From: Bacteroidales bacterium
GTDB lineage: Bacteria; Bacteroidota; Bacteroidia; Bacteroidales; UBA932
Reading direction: 5' to 3'
DNA length: 24,302 nt
Assembly (NCBI GenBank): GCA_016283985.1
Contig: JAEENZ010000155.1
Span: 1 to 24,302, forward strand
Every line of letters starts with the position of its first letter. Position 1 is the stretch's first letter. Below the pieces are notes generated by a model. That model worked only from the letters and a program-made list of their open reading frames with translations. It did not search any database and was not told the DNA's origin. The position numbers and the translations under genes are program-made. Below, piece after piece: positions 14,472 to 23,441 of the stretch.

Positions 14472-15860
14472 CTACTTGTTATGCTTGACCAGATAGAGTT
14501 CTTCCTTGTAGGTGAGGCCCATGAAGAAGATGGCCAGCGCACATGCTCCCAGCAAGAGCAGGAAGGTCCAGCTCCAGCCCACATTCTGAGCTACGGCGCC
14601 GATTACCACGTTGGCGAGGATGGCGGTGCCGAAGAAGTATCCGAAGAAGCCCGTCAGCCCGGCAGCAGTGCCAGCGGCGTTCTTGGGGGCAAGGTCGAGG
14701 GCCTGCACACCGATCAGCATCACAGGACCGTAGATGAAGAATCCTATGCCTATCAGGGCGATGATCACTATGGTCAGGTTGTCGATGAACATCCAATAGA
14801 GTCCGATGAATATCGCCACCAGGGCCATGAATATCATGGTGGGAAGGGCGCGGCGGCCGTGGAAGACCTTGTCGGAGATCCATCCGCAGATGAGCGTTCC
14901 CGGGATTGCTGCGAACTCGTATGCGAAGTATGCCCAGCCTGCGCTCTTGAGGTCTATGCCTTTCTCCGTAAGGATGGTCGGGGCCCAGTCGAGGCAGCCG
15001 TAGCGAACCATGTACACGAAGGCGTTAGCAAACGCGATGAACCAGAGGAACTTGTTGTTGAGAACGTACTTGAAGAAAATTTCCTTCGTCGTAAGGGTCT
15101 CTTCCTGTTTCTCGGAATAGTTCTTGGGATAGTCGTTACGCCATTTCTCTATAGATGGCAGGCCGCAGCTCTGGGGCGTATCACGCAGCAGCACGTAGGC
15201 CAGCAGGGCGATGAACAGGGCCACCGCGGCAGGGAAGGCGAAGGTGCCGATCAGGAAGTACAAATCCGTATGGCTGCCGTAGAACCAGCTGCCGAACCAG
15301 ACCGCTCCGTAGGTAGCCATCGGCCCGACTAGGGCGCCGCCCACGTTATGCGCGCAGTTCCATATACTCATCATCGTGCCTCGTTCGCTCACGCTGAACC
15401 AGTGGGTCATCACGCGCCCGCAAGGAGGCCAGCCCATGCCGTTGAACCATCCGACAAGGAAGTTCAGGACGGCCATGACCACGATTGCGAGGGCTTTGTG
15501 CTCAGCACCGATGAACTGGATGGGAACTATCATGAAGCACATCGAGATGGCTGTCAGGATGAGCCCGAGAGGCAGGAACGCTCGGGCGTTGCTGCGGTCG
15601 GATACGCTGCCCATCAGGAACTTGGAGAGAGCGTAGGCCACGGCGTTCATCGAAAGCACGACTCCGAGTTCGGTCTTGTCGAAACCAAGAGGGGCCAGGG
15701 CCGGGATGGCCATCGAGAAGTTCTTGCGCACAAGATAGAATCCGGCGTAGCCTATAAAGGCGCCGAGGAATACCTGAAGGCGCATCTTCTTGTATCTTGA
15801 ATCTGCTTCCGGGCCTGTCTGCTCGGGTTTGTAGGCGGGTTGTTGTAAGAATTTCAGCAT
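14472..15860 (-). CDS. glpT: Glycerol-3-phosphate:phosphate antiporter GlpT (OPA family, MFS)
   Basis: Inner-membrane MFS antiporter exchanging external glycerol-3-phosphate for internal phosphate. The 462-residue sequence resembles E. coli GlpT as I recall it along most of its length: SKFLMGSVSDRSNARAFLP, GWFNGMGWPPCGRVM, IWNCAHNVGG, RDTPQSCGLPSIE, RYGCLDWAPT, IPGTLICGWISDKVF and APKNAAGTAAG. The two phosphate-binding arginines are present: Arg45 (LVRKNF) and Arg286 (VRYGCLDW). The ATG at 15860 is preferred to an in-frame TTG at 15869, which overlaps the predicted -7 box. It is the first gene of an operon with an EamA transporter and an SGNH hydrolase, and is divergent from xylB with 71 bp between starts. 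A related phosphorylated substrate cannot be excluded. Confidence 0.92.
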   Translation of the reverse strand: MLKFLQQPAYKPEQTGPEADSRYKKMRLQVFLGAFIGYAGFYLVRKNFSMAIPALAPLGFDKTELGVVLSMNAVAYALSKFLMGSVSDRSNARAFLPLGLILTAISMCFMIVPIQFIGAEHKALAIVVMAVLNFLVGWFNGMGWPPCGRVMTHWFSVSERGTMMSIWNCAHNVGGALVGPMATYGAVWFGSWFYGSHTDLYFLIGTFAFPAAVALFIALLAYVLLRDTPQSCGLPSIEKWRNDYPKNYSEKQEETLTTKEIFFKYVLNNKFLWFIAFANAFVYMVRYGCLDWAPTILTEKGIDLKSAGWAYFAYEFAAIPGTLICGWISDKVFHGRRALPTMIFMALVAIFIGLYWMFIDNLTIVIIALIGIGFFIYGPVMLIGVQALDLAPKNAAGTAAGLTGFFGYFFGTAILANVVIGAVAQNVGWSWTFLLLLGACALAIFFMGLTYKEELYLVKHNK

Positions 15861-15866
15861 AGCATA

Positions 15867-15874
15867 CAAAAATA
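15867..15874 (-). promoter_or_regulatory. -7 promoter box for the glpT operon
   Basis: The minus strand reads TATTTTTG (TAnnTTTG), ending 6 bp before the glpT ATG at 15860. No clear -33 box at the standard distance. It shares the 71-bp divergent region with the xylB promoter. Confidence 0.4.
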
Positions 15875-15897
15875 CGAAAAATCTGTTTATTGTTTAT

Positions 15898-15905
15898 TAT
15901 CTTTG
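15898..15905 (+). promoter_or_regulatory. -7 promoter box for the xylBA operon
   Basis: TATCTTTG matches TAnnTTTG and ends 26 bp before the xylB ATG. No -33 TTTG was found at 19-21 bp, which would fit a promoter that needs an activator. Upstream is AT-rich with repeated TTTATTGTTTATTA-like sequence (about 15886-15900). No recognisable repressor operator could be assigned. Confidence 0.45.
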
Positions 15906-15931
15906 TATACCGCATATTAAACTGAAACGAC

Positions 15932-17395
15932 ATGTACCTTCTGGGTTACGACATAGGAAGCTCTTCGGTCAAGGCCTCGCTCGTGGACGCCGGCACCGGA
16001 AAGTGCGTTGCATCGGCGTTTTACCCCAAGCAGGAAGCCCCCATCCTTTCTGCCCGGCCAGGCTGGGCGGAGCAGGATCCGGATGCATGGTGGGAATACC
16101 TCAAGGCCGCCACTAAGGAGGTTCTGGCGATTGCGGGCAAGGCACCCATTGCCGCCATCGGCATCTCCTATCAGATGCACGGCCTCGTGTGCGTGGGAAA
16201 GGACGGCCGGCCCCTGCGTCCGGCCATCATCTGGTGCGACTCACGCGCCGTTCCCTATGGACAGAAGGCCTTCGAGGCACTGGGAGAGGAGTGGTGCCTC
16301 GGGCATCTGCTGAATTCTCCCGGCAACTTCACCGCCGCCAAACTCGCGTGGGTGAAGGAGAACGAGACGGAACTGTTCGCAAAGATATACAAGATCATGC
16401 TCCCCGGAGACTACATTGCCATGCGCCTCACCGGCGAATGCTGTACCACCGTGAGCGGCTTGTCTGAAGGGATGATGTGGGACTTTGCCGGGAACCGCCC
16501 GGCCCGTGAACTGCTTGATTATTATGGGTTTGATCCGTCTATCCTGCCGGAAATCCGTCCTACTTTCTCGGAGCATGGGAGGGTGAGCGCAGCCGCCGCG
16601 GCCGAACTTGGTCTGCTTGTCGGCGTGCCGGTATGCTACCGTGCGGGCGACCAGCCCAACAACGCCCTCAGCCTGAACGTTCTGAATCCCGGCGAGATCG
16701 CCGCCACTGCCGGCACTTCCGGGGTGGTTTATGGCGTGCTGGGCTCGGTGAATTACGACCCGAAATCGCGCGTGAACACCTTCGCGCACGTCAATCATAC
16801 GTCTGGGGATCCCCGCCTCGGGGTGCTCCTGTGCATCAACGGCACGGGTATCCTAAATTCCTGGATGCGCCGCAACGTGGCCATCGACGGCATGACCTAT
16901 CCCGGCATGAATGCCCTGGCCAAGGAATCACCTATCGGCAGTCGCGGAATCAGCATCCTGCCATTCGGAAACGGCGCAGAGCGCATGCTCGGCAACGCCG
17001 CGCCCGGGTGCAGTTTCCACGGCATCGACTTCAACCGTCACGGCCGTGGGGACCTTCTGCGTGCCGCCCAGGAGGGGATTGTCTTCTCGTTCCAGTACGG
17101 CATCGAGGTGATGCAGGCCATGGGCATGAAGATAGACCGCATCCACGCCGGCAACGCGAACATGTTTCTTTCGGAGATCTTCCGGGAGACGCTCGCCTCC
17201 GTTTCCGGCGCAACTATAGAACTTTACGATACCGACGGATCCGTCGGTGCGGCCCGCGGTGCCGGCCTCGGCGCTGGCATCTACGCTTCGACCGCAGAAG
17301 CGTTTGCAACTCTGGAGCGTCTGGCGCTCATCGAACCCGCCCCCGACCGCAGCCCGTATCTGGAAGCTTATGAAAAATGGAAACAATTGATATAA
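15932..17395 (+). CDS. xylB: Xylulokinase XylB (FGGY family)
   Basis: Cytosolic kinase converting D-xylulose and ATP to D-xylulose 5-phosphate, the entry to the pentose phosphate pathway. The 487-residue length is typical. The N-terminal phosphate loop [11 protein letters not shown] (7-17), the substrate-site segment SYQMHGLV with WCDSRA, and the catalytic-base aspartate Asp240 in [10 protein letters not shown] are all present. The C-terminal half keeps the ATP-site signatures ([10 protein letters not shown]; GGxxxN-like region before the end). The combination of QMHGLV and GDQPNNAL is characteristic of xylulokinase rather than glycerol kinase. ATG at 15932, first gene of the operon, with xylA only 1 bp downstream. 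Order xylB-xylA is the reverse of E. coli. Confidence 0.95.
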   Translation: MYLLGYDIGSSSVKASLVDAGTGKCVASAFYPKQEAPILSARPGWAEQDPDAWWEYLKAATKEVLAIAGKAPIAAIGISYQMHGLVCVGKDGRPLRPAIIWCDSRAVPYGQKAFEALGEEWCLGHLLNSPGNFTAAKLAWVKENETELFAKIYKIMLPGDYIAMRLTGECCTTVSGLSEGMMWDFAGNRPARELLDYYGFDPSILPEIRPTFSEHGRVSAAAAAELGLLVGVPVCYRAGDQPNNALSLNVLNPGEIAATAGTSGVVYGVLGSVNYDPKSRVNTFAHVNHTSGDPRLGVLLCINGTGILNSWMRRNVAIDGMTYPGMNALAKESPIGSRGISILPFGNGAERMLGNAAPGCSFHGIDFNRHGRGDLLRAAQEGIVFSFQYGIEVMQAMGMKIDRIHAGNANMFLSEIFRETLASVSGATIELYDTDGSVGAARGAGLGAGIYASTAEAFATLERLALIEPAPDRSPYLEAYEKWKQLI

Positions 17396-17396
17396 T

Positions 17397-18710
17397 ATGA
17401 AAGAATACTTCCCTACAATCGGCAAAATCCCCTTCGAGGGGCCCGCAAGCAAGAATCCCCTTGCATTCCATTACTATGAACCCGAGCGCATGGTCCTCGG
17501 TAAACCCATGAAGGAGTGGCTGCGTTTTGCGCTGGCCTGGTGGCACAGCCTCGGGCAGGCCTCCGGCGACCAGTTCGGCGGCCAGACCCGCAGCTACGAG
17601 TGGGACAAGGCATCCGCCCCCATGCAGCGTTCCAAAGACAAGGTTGACGCCGGATTCGAACTCATGCAGAAGCTCGGCATCGGCTACTTCTGCTTCCACG
17701 ACATAGACCTCATAGAGGATGTCGACGACATCGCGGAATACGAGGCCCGCATGAAGGAAATCACTGACTATCTGCTGGTCAAGATGAAGGAAACCGGAAT
17801 CAAGAACCTCTGGGGCACCGCCAACGTGTTCGGCCACAAGCGCTATATGAACGGCGCTGCAACCAATCCCGATTTCGACGTGGTCGCCCGTGCTGCCGTG
17901 CAGATCAAGAACGCCCTCGACGCCACAATCAAGCTCGGTGGCGAGAACTATGTTTTCTGGGGCGGACGCGAGGGCTACTCCAGCCTCCTGAACACCCAGA
18001 TGCAGCGCGAGAAGGACCATCTCGCAAACATGCTGAAGGCCGCCCGCGACTATGCCCGGGGCAAGGGATTCAAGGGCACCTTCCTCATCGAGCCCAAGCC
18101 CATGGAGCCCACCAAGCATCAGTACGATGTCGATACGGAGACGGTTATCGGCTTCCTCCGTGCCCACGGTCTGGACAAGGACTTCAAGGTAAACATCGAG
18201 GTCAACCACGCCACTCTCGCGGGCCACACCTTCGAACATGAGCTCGCGGTCGCGGTGGATAACGGCCTTCTCGGAAGCATCGACGCCAACCGCGGCGATG
18301 CCCAGAACGGATGGGATACCGACCAGTTCCCGAACGACGTACTGGAGATGACCCAGGCCATGCTGCAGATCGTACGCAACGGCGGCCTCGCCCCCGGCGG
18401 ATCCAACTTCGACGCCAAGCTGCGCCGCAATTCCACCAACCCCGAAGATATCTTCATCGCCCACATCAGCGCGATGGACGTGATGGCTCACGGCCTGCTG
18501 AATGCCGCCGAAATCGTGGAGAAGTCTCCGATTCCCGCCATGGTGAAGGAGCGTTACGCCTCGTTCGATGCCGGTCTCGGTAAGAAATTCGACGAAGGCA
18601 AGGCCACGCTCGAAGATCTGGTCGCCTATGCCAAGGCGAACGGCGAGCCCAAGCAGACATCCGGTCAGCAGGAGCTTTATGAGACACTGGTCAACCTGTA
18701 TTCTGTATAG
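17397..18710 (+). CDS. xylA: Xylose isomerase XylA
   Basis: Interconverts D-xylose and D-xylulose (and glucose/fructose more slowly), a cytosolic divalent-metal enzyme. The 437-residue protein belongs to the longer class II isomerases. All active-site residues are present at E. coli-like numbering: His101 and Asp104 (FHDIDL), Glu232 (IEPKP), Glu268 and His271 ([10 protein letters not shown]), Asp296 (DANRGD), Asp307 and Asp309 (WDTDQ) and Asp339 (SNFDAK). It starts 1 bp after the xylB stop, so translation is probably coupled. Its 3' end overlaps the predicted start of the next gene by 32 bp. Confidence 0.98.
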   Translation: MKEYFPTIGKIPFEGPASKNPLAFHYYEPERMVLGKPMKEWLRFALAWWHSLGQASGDQFGGQTRSYEWDKASAPMQRSKDKVDAGFELMQKLGIGYFCFHDIDLIEDVDDIAEYEARMKEITDYLLVKMKETGIKNLWGTANVFGHKRYMNGAATNPDFDVVARAAVQIKNALDATIKLGGENYVFWGGREGYSSLLNTQMQREKDHLANMLKAARDYARGKGFKGTFLIEPKPMEPTKHQYDVDTETVIGFLRAHGLDKDFKVNIEVNHATLAGHTFEHELAVAVDNGLLGSIDANRGDAQNGWDTDQFPNDVLEMTQAMLQIVRNGGLAPGGSNFDAKLRRNSTNPEDIFIAHISAMDVMAHGLLNAAEIVEKSPIPAMVKERYASFDAGLGKKFDEGKATLEDLVAYAKANGEPKQTSGQQELYETLVNLYSV

Positions 18711-19749
18711 CATCTGCGCTGCAGTGATTCTGTTGCTGGCATCCGGCTCTGCAAGTCGTGATGCCGGCAACGATATTTGCATCAAGGTAGACCGCATCTG
18801 GGACAGCGAAAAGCATTGCGCCTTCACCTCTTTGACCGAGTTCGACGGCCGTTATTACGTGGCATTCCGCGAGGCGGGAAGCCATATCTTTGAGCCCGAC
18901 GGCACCGCCCGCGGGCAGATCCGGGTCCTGCAATCCCGTAACGGCAAAAAATGGAAGTCCGTCGCCTGCCTCTCCAAGGATGGCTACGATCTTCGCGATC
19001 CTTCCCTCTCGGTAACCCCGGACGGCCGGCTGCTGGTGTCGATGGGCGGTTCTGTGTATGTGGACAAGAAACTTGTGGGCCGGGATCCCATGTATTCCGA
19101 AAGCCGCGACGGGCATAGTTTCAGCAATCCGGAACCCATAGAAATCGTTTCCGACATCGCCACCGGCGAAGACTGGCTGTGGAAGATAGATTGGAATGGC
19201 GATACGGGTTACGGAGTGGTGTACTCCTCATTGGAAGATGATTCCGACCCCGATAACAAGACAATAGTTTTTCTGGTCAAGACGACCGACGGAATTCATT
19301 ACGAAGATGTAGCCAAAATCGATGTCCAGGGCTTTCCCAACGAAGCTTCGGTGCATTTCCTGCCGGACGGACGCATGCTGATGCTCCTGCGCCAGGAGCG
19401 CCTGGACAAGCAGGGAGTATGGGGCGTAAGCGAACCTCCTTACACCGATTGGAAGTTGAACAAGATTGGATTCCAACTCGGTGGCCCCAACTTTATCGCG
19501 CTGAACGACAGCACCATAGTGGCCGGTTCCAGGTCGTATCTGATCCCCGGATCCTATAAGACGATGTTGCTGAAGGGCGGCCTGGACGGCCGTTTCGAAC
19601 AGATCGCCGTGCTCCCTTCGGGCGGCGACACCAGCTATCCCGGCTTCCTCGTCGTGGGCGACGAACTATGGGTCAGCTACTACTCATCCCACGCCACCCC
19701 CAAGGCCGCGGTTTATCTAGCGCGGATCCCGCTGGCAATGCTCTATTGA
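18679..19749 (+). CDS. Secreted Asp-box beta-propeller protein (sialidase-superfamily-like)
   Basis: Exported protein of about 356 residues related to the sialidase/BNR beta-propeller superfamily. The start is placed at the ATG at 18679, inside the last 32 bp of xylA, because it begins a credible signal peptide ([26 protein letters not shown]); no other ATG occurs before the conserved part. Degenerate Asp-box repeats are visible: [18 protein letters not shown], and TTDGIHYED. The stretch [11 protein letters not shown] near the N terminus and RDPSLSV carry Arg residues of the sort that line sialidase active sites. Whether a full arginine triad, Tyr and Glu set exists cannot be decided by eye. 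Placement in a xylose/alpha-galactoside operon argues for a glycan-related role, but sialidase activity should not be assumed. Confidence 0.75.
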   Translation: MRHWSTCILYSICAAVILLLASGSASRDAGNDICIKVDRIWDSEKHCAFTSLTEFDGRYYVAFREAGSHIFEPDGTARGQIRVLQSRNGKKWKSVACLSKDGYDLRDPSLSVTPDGRLLVSMGGSVYVDKKLVGRDPMYSESRDGHSFSNPEPIEIVSDIATGEDWLWKIDWNGDTGYGVVYSSLEDDSDPDNKTIVFLVKTTDGIHYEDVAKIDVQGFPNEASVHFLPDGRMLMLLRQERLDKQGVWGVSEPPYTDWKLNKIGFQLGGPNFIALNDSTIVAGSRSYLIPGSYKTMLLKGGLDGRFEQIAVLPSGGDTSYPGFLVVGDELWVSYYSSHATPKAAVYLARIPLAMLY

Positions 19750-19764
19750 TAATAATTGAATGAT

Positions 19765-21204
19765 ATGAATACCTACAGACAAACAGGCAGCCGGGCCTAT
19801 CTTACCGGCATAGTTCTGGTAGCCGTAATCGGAGGACTGTTGTTCGGATATGATACAGCCGTGATTTCAGGGGCGGAGCGCGGGCTTCAGGCTTTCTTTC
19901 AGGGCGCCTCCGACTTCGGTTACACGGATGCGCTTCACGGATTCACCACTTCCAGTGCACTTATCGGATGTGTTATCGGAGCTTTGATCTCCGGTTTGCT
20001 GGCGTCCCGCATTGGGCGAAAACGTTCACTTTTCGTGGCAGGAATCCTGTTCCTGTTGTCGGCCCTCGGATCCTATTGCCCCGAATTTCTCTTTTTCCAA
20101 AAAGGAGTGGCCACCAAGGGTCTTCTGGTTGCGTTCAACCTCTATCGTGTGCTCGGTGGAATAGGCGTTGGTATGGCTTCCGCCCTTTGCCCGATGTATA
20201 TTGCCGAAGTTTCGCCGGCAGGCAAGCGCGGCACTCTCGTATCCTGGAACCAATTCGCCATCATATTTGGACAGCTGGTAGTGTATTTTGTCAATTTCCT
20301 TATTATACGTTCGCACGCTAACGATCCGGCGGTTGTGGAATGGACCAACAGCATAGGCTGGAGGCTGATGTTCGTGAGCGAGGCCGTGCCGGCTGCTCTA
20401 TTTGCCTTGTTGATTCTTTTGGTGCCTGAGACCCCGCGCTATCTTGCACTTAACGGGCAGGACGACAAAGCTCTCACCGTGCTCAGTAACATAAACGGCG
20501 AAGCCAAAGCCCGCGAGATCCTTGCGGAGATCAAGGCTACGGCTGTGGAAAAAACCGAAAAACTGTTCAGTTACGGTTGGTTGGTTATTTTTATAGGTTG
20601 CATGTTGAGCGTGTTCCAACAAGTCATCGGAATCAATGCGGTGCTCTATTTTGCTCCGAGAATCTTCGAATCAATGGGTGTGAGCAACAACATGCTCTTT
20701 ACGGTGATCATGGGAGTAATCAATATCTCGTTCACCTTGGTGGCTGTTTTTACTGTGGAGAAACTTGGACGCAAGCCTCTTCTTATTACGGGATCTCTCG
20801 GAATGGCTGTCGGTGCTGCCGGAGTGGCACTTTCCAACGTGGTGGCTCTTCCTGCCGTGGTGCCAGTTTTAAGCATCATGGTATATAGTGCATGCTTCAT
20901 GTTCAGTTGGGGTCCCATCTGCTGGGTGTATATTTCCGAACTGTTCCCTAATACCATACGCAGTCAGGCTACTGCCATCGCGGTGGCATTCCAGTGGATA
21001 TTCAATTTCATTGTTTCCAGCACCTTCGTGCCGATGTACAATATGCGCCTGGGCGCAATGGGAGACAGCTTCGGTCATTTCTTCGCATATGCGCTATACG
21101 GGGTAATCTGCATCGCGGCTGCGTTATTTGTTTGGAAACTTGTTCCGGAAACCAAAGGTAAAACCCTTGAAGATATGACCGCGCTTTGGCGCAATCGAAA
21201 GTAG
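19765..21204 (+). CDS. xylE: D-xylose:proton symporter XylE (MFS sugar porter)
   Basis: Inner-membrane sugar porter importing D-xylose with H+. The protein is 479 residues with twelve predicted helices. Sugar-porter signatures are present: GGLLFGYDTAVISG in helix 1, GRKRS after helix 2, VPETPRYL after helix 6 and PETKGKTLED at the C terminus. Xylose-binding positions known from E. coli XylE are matched by FQQVIGINAVLYF (helix 7 Gln-Gln and Asn), CWVYISELFPNTIR (Trp of helix 10) and AFQWIFNF (Gln of helix 11). ATG at 19765 is preferred to an in-frame TTG at 19756. It lies 15 bp after the propeller gene and 2 bp before the GH36 ATG. Glucose or galactose could be alternative substrates, but xylAB in the same operon supports xylose. 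Confidence 0.9.
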   Translation: MNTYRQTGSRAYLTGIVLVAVIGGLLFGYDTAVISGAERGLQAFFQGASDFGYTDALHGFTTSSALIGCVIGALISGLLASRIGRKRSLFVAGILFLLSALGSYCPEFLFFQKGVATKGLLVAFNLYRVLGGIGVGMASALCPMYIAEVSPAGKRGTLVSWNQFAIIFGQLVVYFVNFLIIRSHANDPAVVEWTNSIGWRLMFVSEAVPAALFALLILLVPETPRYLALNGQDDKALTVLSNINGEAKAREILAEIKATAVEKTEKLFSYGWLVIFIGCMLSVFQQVIGINAVLYFAPRIFESMGVSNNMLFTVIMGVINISFTLVAVFTVEKLGRKPLLITGSLGMAVGAAGVALSNVVALPAVVPVLSIMVYSACFMFSWGPICWVYISELFPNTIRSQATAIAVAFQWIFNFIVSSTFVPMYNMRLGAMGDSFGHFFAYALYGVICIAAALFVWKLVPETKGKTLEDMTALWRNRK

Positions 21205-21206
21205 AT

Positions 21207-23441
21207 ATGAAAACCCACATGATCGCCCTGACGGCCATCGCACTGCTCGCCGTCACCCTTCCCGCACAGGCGGGGAAACCCAACAAAAAGGCAAAGAAGT
21301 TTACCCACGAGACCGTCGAGATCCCGGCGGTAACTCCGAGAGTCATAGCGGTTGAAACCGCCGGCACTCAGTTGCTGCTGCAGGTAGACAAAAAAGGAAC
21401 GGTACGCACCGTGCATTACGGTGCCCCCGCGGGTAATCCGGACGCTTTCCTGAAATTCAGCACCGGTGCATCCATCCCTGAGGCCTATCCGGCTGCGGGC
21501 GGCAGATTCAACGGCCTGGATGCACTCCATGTGAAGTATGCCGACGGCACGCAGAACACGGAACTGTATTATGTATCGCACGAAACGGCCTCCAAGAGTG
21601 GCATTACCACAACAACCATCCATACGAAGGATTATGTTACCGCCCTGGAGGTGGACCTGGTCTATGAGGCCCACCGGGCGGAAGACGTCATCCTCATGCA
21701 CAGCGTCATCCGCAACCCCGGCAAGAAGCCGGTGGAACTCCGGAACTATGCCTCCGCCTCGCTCAACCTGACGGCGGATGATTACCTCCTGACACACTTC
21801 TATGGCGGCTGGGCGAGGGAGATGCAGATGGACCAGACGCTTCTCACCCACGACCTCAAGGTGATCGAGACGCGCCGCGGCGTGCAGGCGACCCAGAGTA
21901 ACAATCCTTCCTTCCTCCTGACCCTCGGCAAGAACTTTAGCGAGACCGACGGCGAGGTGGTCGCTGGCGCCCTTGCCTGGAGCGGCAACTTCCGCATCAG
22001 CTTCGAGATCGACCAGAGCGACCGCCTGAACATCGTCTCCGGCATCAACCCCTATGCATCGGCGTATCCGCTGAAGGTGGGGGATAGTTTCACCACCCCT
22101 GAGATGATCTATACCTGGAGCCGCGAGGGTGCCGGCGGAGCATCCCGCAACCTTCACCGCTGGGCCCGCAAATATGCGGTCTGGAACGGCGGAAAGGTCA
22201 ATCCCACGCTGCTCAACAGCTGGGAAGGCGCATATTTCACTTTCACTACCGAGACCCTGCTACGCATGATCGACGACGCGGCCTCCATGGGTCTCGAGAT
22301 GTTCGTGCTGGACGACGGCTGGTTCGCCAAGGACCATCCCCGCAATTCTGACAAGGCCGGCCTCGGAGACTGGGAGCTCAACGATGCCAAGATTCCGGAG
22401 GGGATAGATTATGTTGCCTCCTACGCCCATTCCAAGGGCCTTAAGTTCGGCATTTGGATAGAGCCGGAGATGGTAAACCCCGATTCCAACCTTGCGCAGG
22501 CGCATCCAGAGTGGGTGGTGCAGAGCCCGGGACGCGAGATCTATCAGGCCCGCAACCAGTGGCTGCTGGATCTCACCAACCCGGAAGTGCAGGACTTCGT
22601 GTTCGGGGTGTTCGACCGCACCATGAGCCTCTCTCCCAATATAGATTATATAAAGTGGGACAGCAACAGGGACGTGTTGTCCTTCGGTAGCCCCTATCTG
22701 GGAGATGAGCAGGACCGCTTCTACGTAGAATACGTGCAGGGACTCTACAAGGTCTGCGAGCGCATGCGTGAGAAGTATTCGGACGTGATCGTCCAGTGCT
22801 GCTCCTCCGGAGGTAGCCGCGTGGACTACGGTTCAATGCGCTGGTTCAACGAGGTCTGGACAAGCGACAACACCGATGCAATCACCAGAATCGGCATTCA
22901 GTATGGCACTTCGATGATCTACCCCGCCTGCGTGATGGCTTCGCATGTTTCGGCCGTGCCCAACCATCAGACCGGCAACGTCACCTCTCTCAAATTCCGC
23001 TTCGACGTGGCAGCCGCCGGAAGGTTGGGTATGGAACTCCAGCCCAGAAACCTGTCGGCCGAGGAACGCGCCGTCGCAGACCGCTGCATTACCTCCTACA
23101 AGGAATACAGGGATATAGTTTTCAACGGGGACCTGTACCGTCTGGGATCGCCCTATGATGGTGATTTTTACGGACTTATGTATGTGTCTGAAGACAAGAG
23201 CCGGGCAGTGGTATTCACTTACTGCCTGCGCTATCAGAACCGCGCAGTCGGCACGCATGTCTTCCGCCTCCAGGGCCTCGACCCGGCAAGGAACTACAAG
23301 GTTACCGAGCAGAACGTAGACAAGAGCTGCTGGTGGGGCAACGGCCAGACCTTCTCCGGAGCATTCCTCCAGGAAGGCGGCTTCAACCCCAAACTGCTGA
23401 AGACCAATACCAGCGCGGTGTTTATCATAGAGGCTGAGTAG
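21207..23441 (+). CDS. Secreted GH36 alpha-galactosidase
   Basis: Retaining alpha-galactosidase of glycoside hydrolase family 36, releasing terminal alpha-linked galactose from raffinose-type oligosaccharides or galactomannan side chains. The chain is 744 residues with signal peptide MKTHMIALTAIALLAVTLPAQA, so it acts in the periplasm or outside. An N-terminal beta-supersandwich (about 30-300) precedes the TIM barrel with NSWEGAYF, LDDGWF and GIWIEPEMVNP. Catalytic residues are nucleophile Asp485 (IKWDSNRD) and acid/base Asp554 (WTSDNTDA), with the family CCSSGGSRVD motif between them. A C-terminal beta domain follows. ATG at 21207 is preferred to an upstream non-ATG start because it opens the signal peptide. 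It is the last gene of the xyl operon, and its final 17 bp overlap the convergent epimerase gene. Confidence 0.95.
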   Translation: MKTHMIALTAIALLAVTLPAQAGKPNKKAKKFTHETVEIPAVTPRVIAVETAGTQLLLQVDKKGTVRTVHYGAPAGNPDAFLKFSTGASIPEAYPAAGGRFNGLDALHVKYADGTQNTELYYVSHETASKSGITTTTIHTKDYVTALEVDLVYEAHRAEDVILMHSVIRNPGKKPVELRNYASASLNLTADDYLLTHFYGGWAREMQMDQTLLTHDLKVIETRRGVQATQSNNPSFLLTLGKNFSETDGEVVAGALAWSGNFRISFEIDQSDRLNIVSGINPYASAYPLKVGDSFTTPEMIYTWSREGAGGASRNLHRWARKYAVWNGGKVNPTLLNSWEGAYFTFTTETLLRMIDDAASMGLEMFVLDDGWFAKDHPRNSDKAGLGDWELNDAKIPEGIDYVASYAHSKGLKFGIWIEPEMVNPDSNLAQAHPEWVVQSPGREIYQARNQWLLDLTNPEVQDFVFGVFDRTMSLSPNIDYIKWDSNRDVLSFGSPYLGDEQDRFYVEYVQGLYKVCERMREKYSDVIVQCCSSGGSRVDYGSMRWFNEVWTSDNTDAITRIGIQYGTSMIYPACVMASHVSAVPNHQTGNVTSLKFRFDVAAAGRLGMELQPRNLSAEERAVADRCITSYKEYRDIVFNGDLYRLGSPYDGDFYGLMYVSEDKSRAVVFTYCLRYQNRAVGTHVFRLQGLDPARNYKVTEQNVDKSCWWGNGQTFSGAFLQEGGFNPKLLKTNTSAVFIIEAE

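Noticed and set aside
17328..18827. Minus-strand open frame of 499 codons opposite xylA
   Set aside because: Antisense shadow of xylA, whose active-site residues are all present on the plus strand. No motif or start context supports it.
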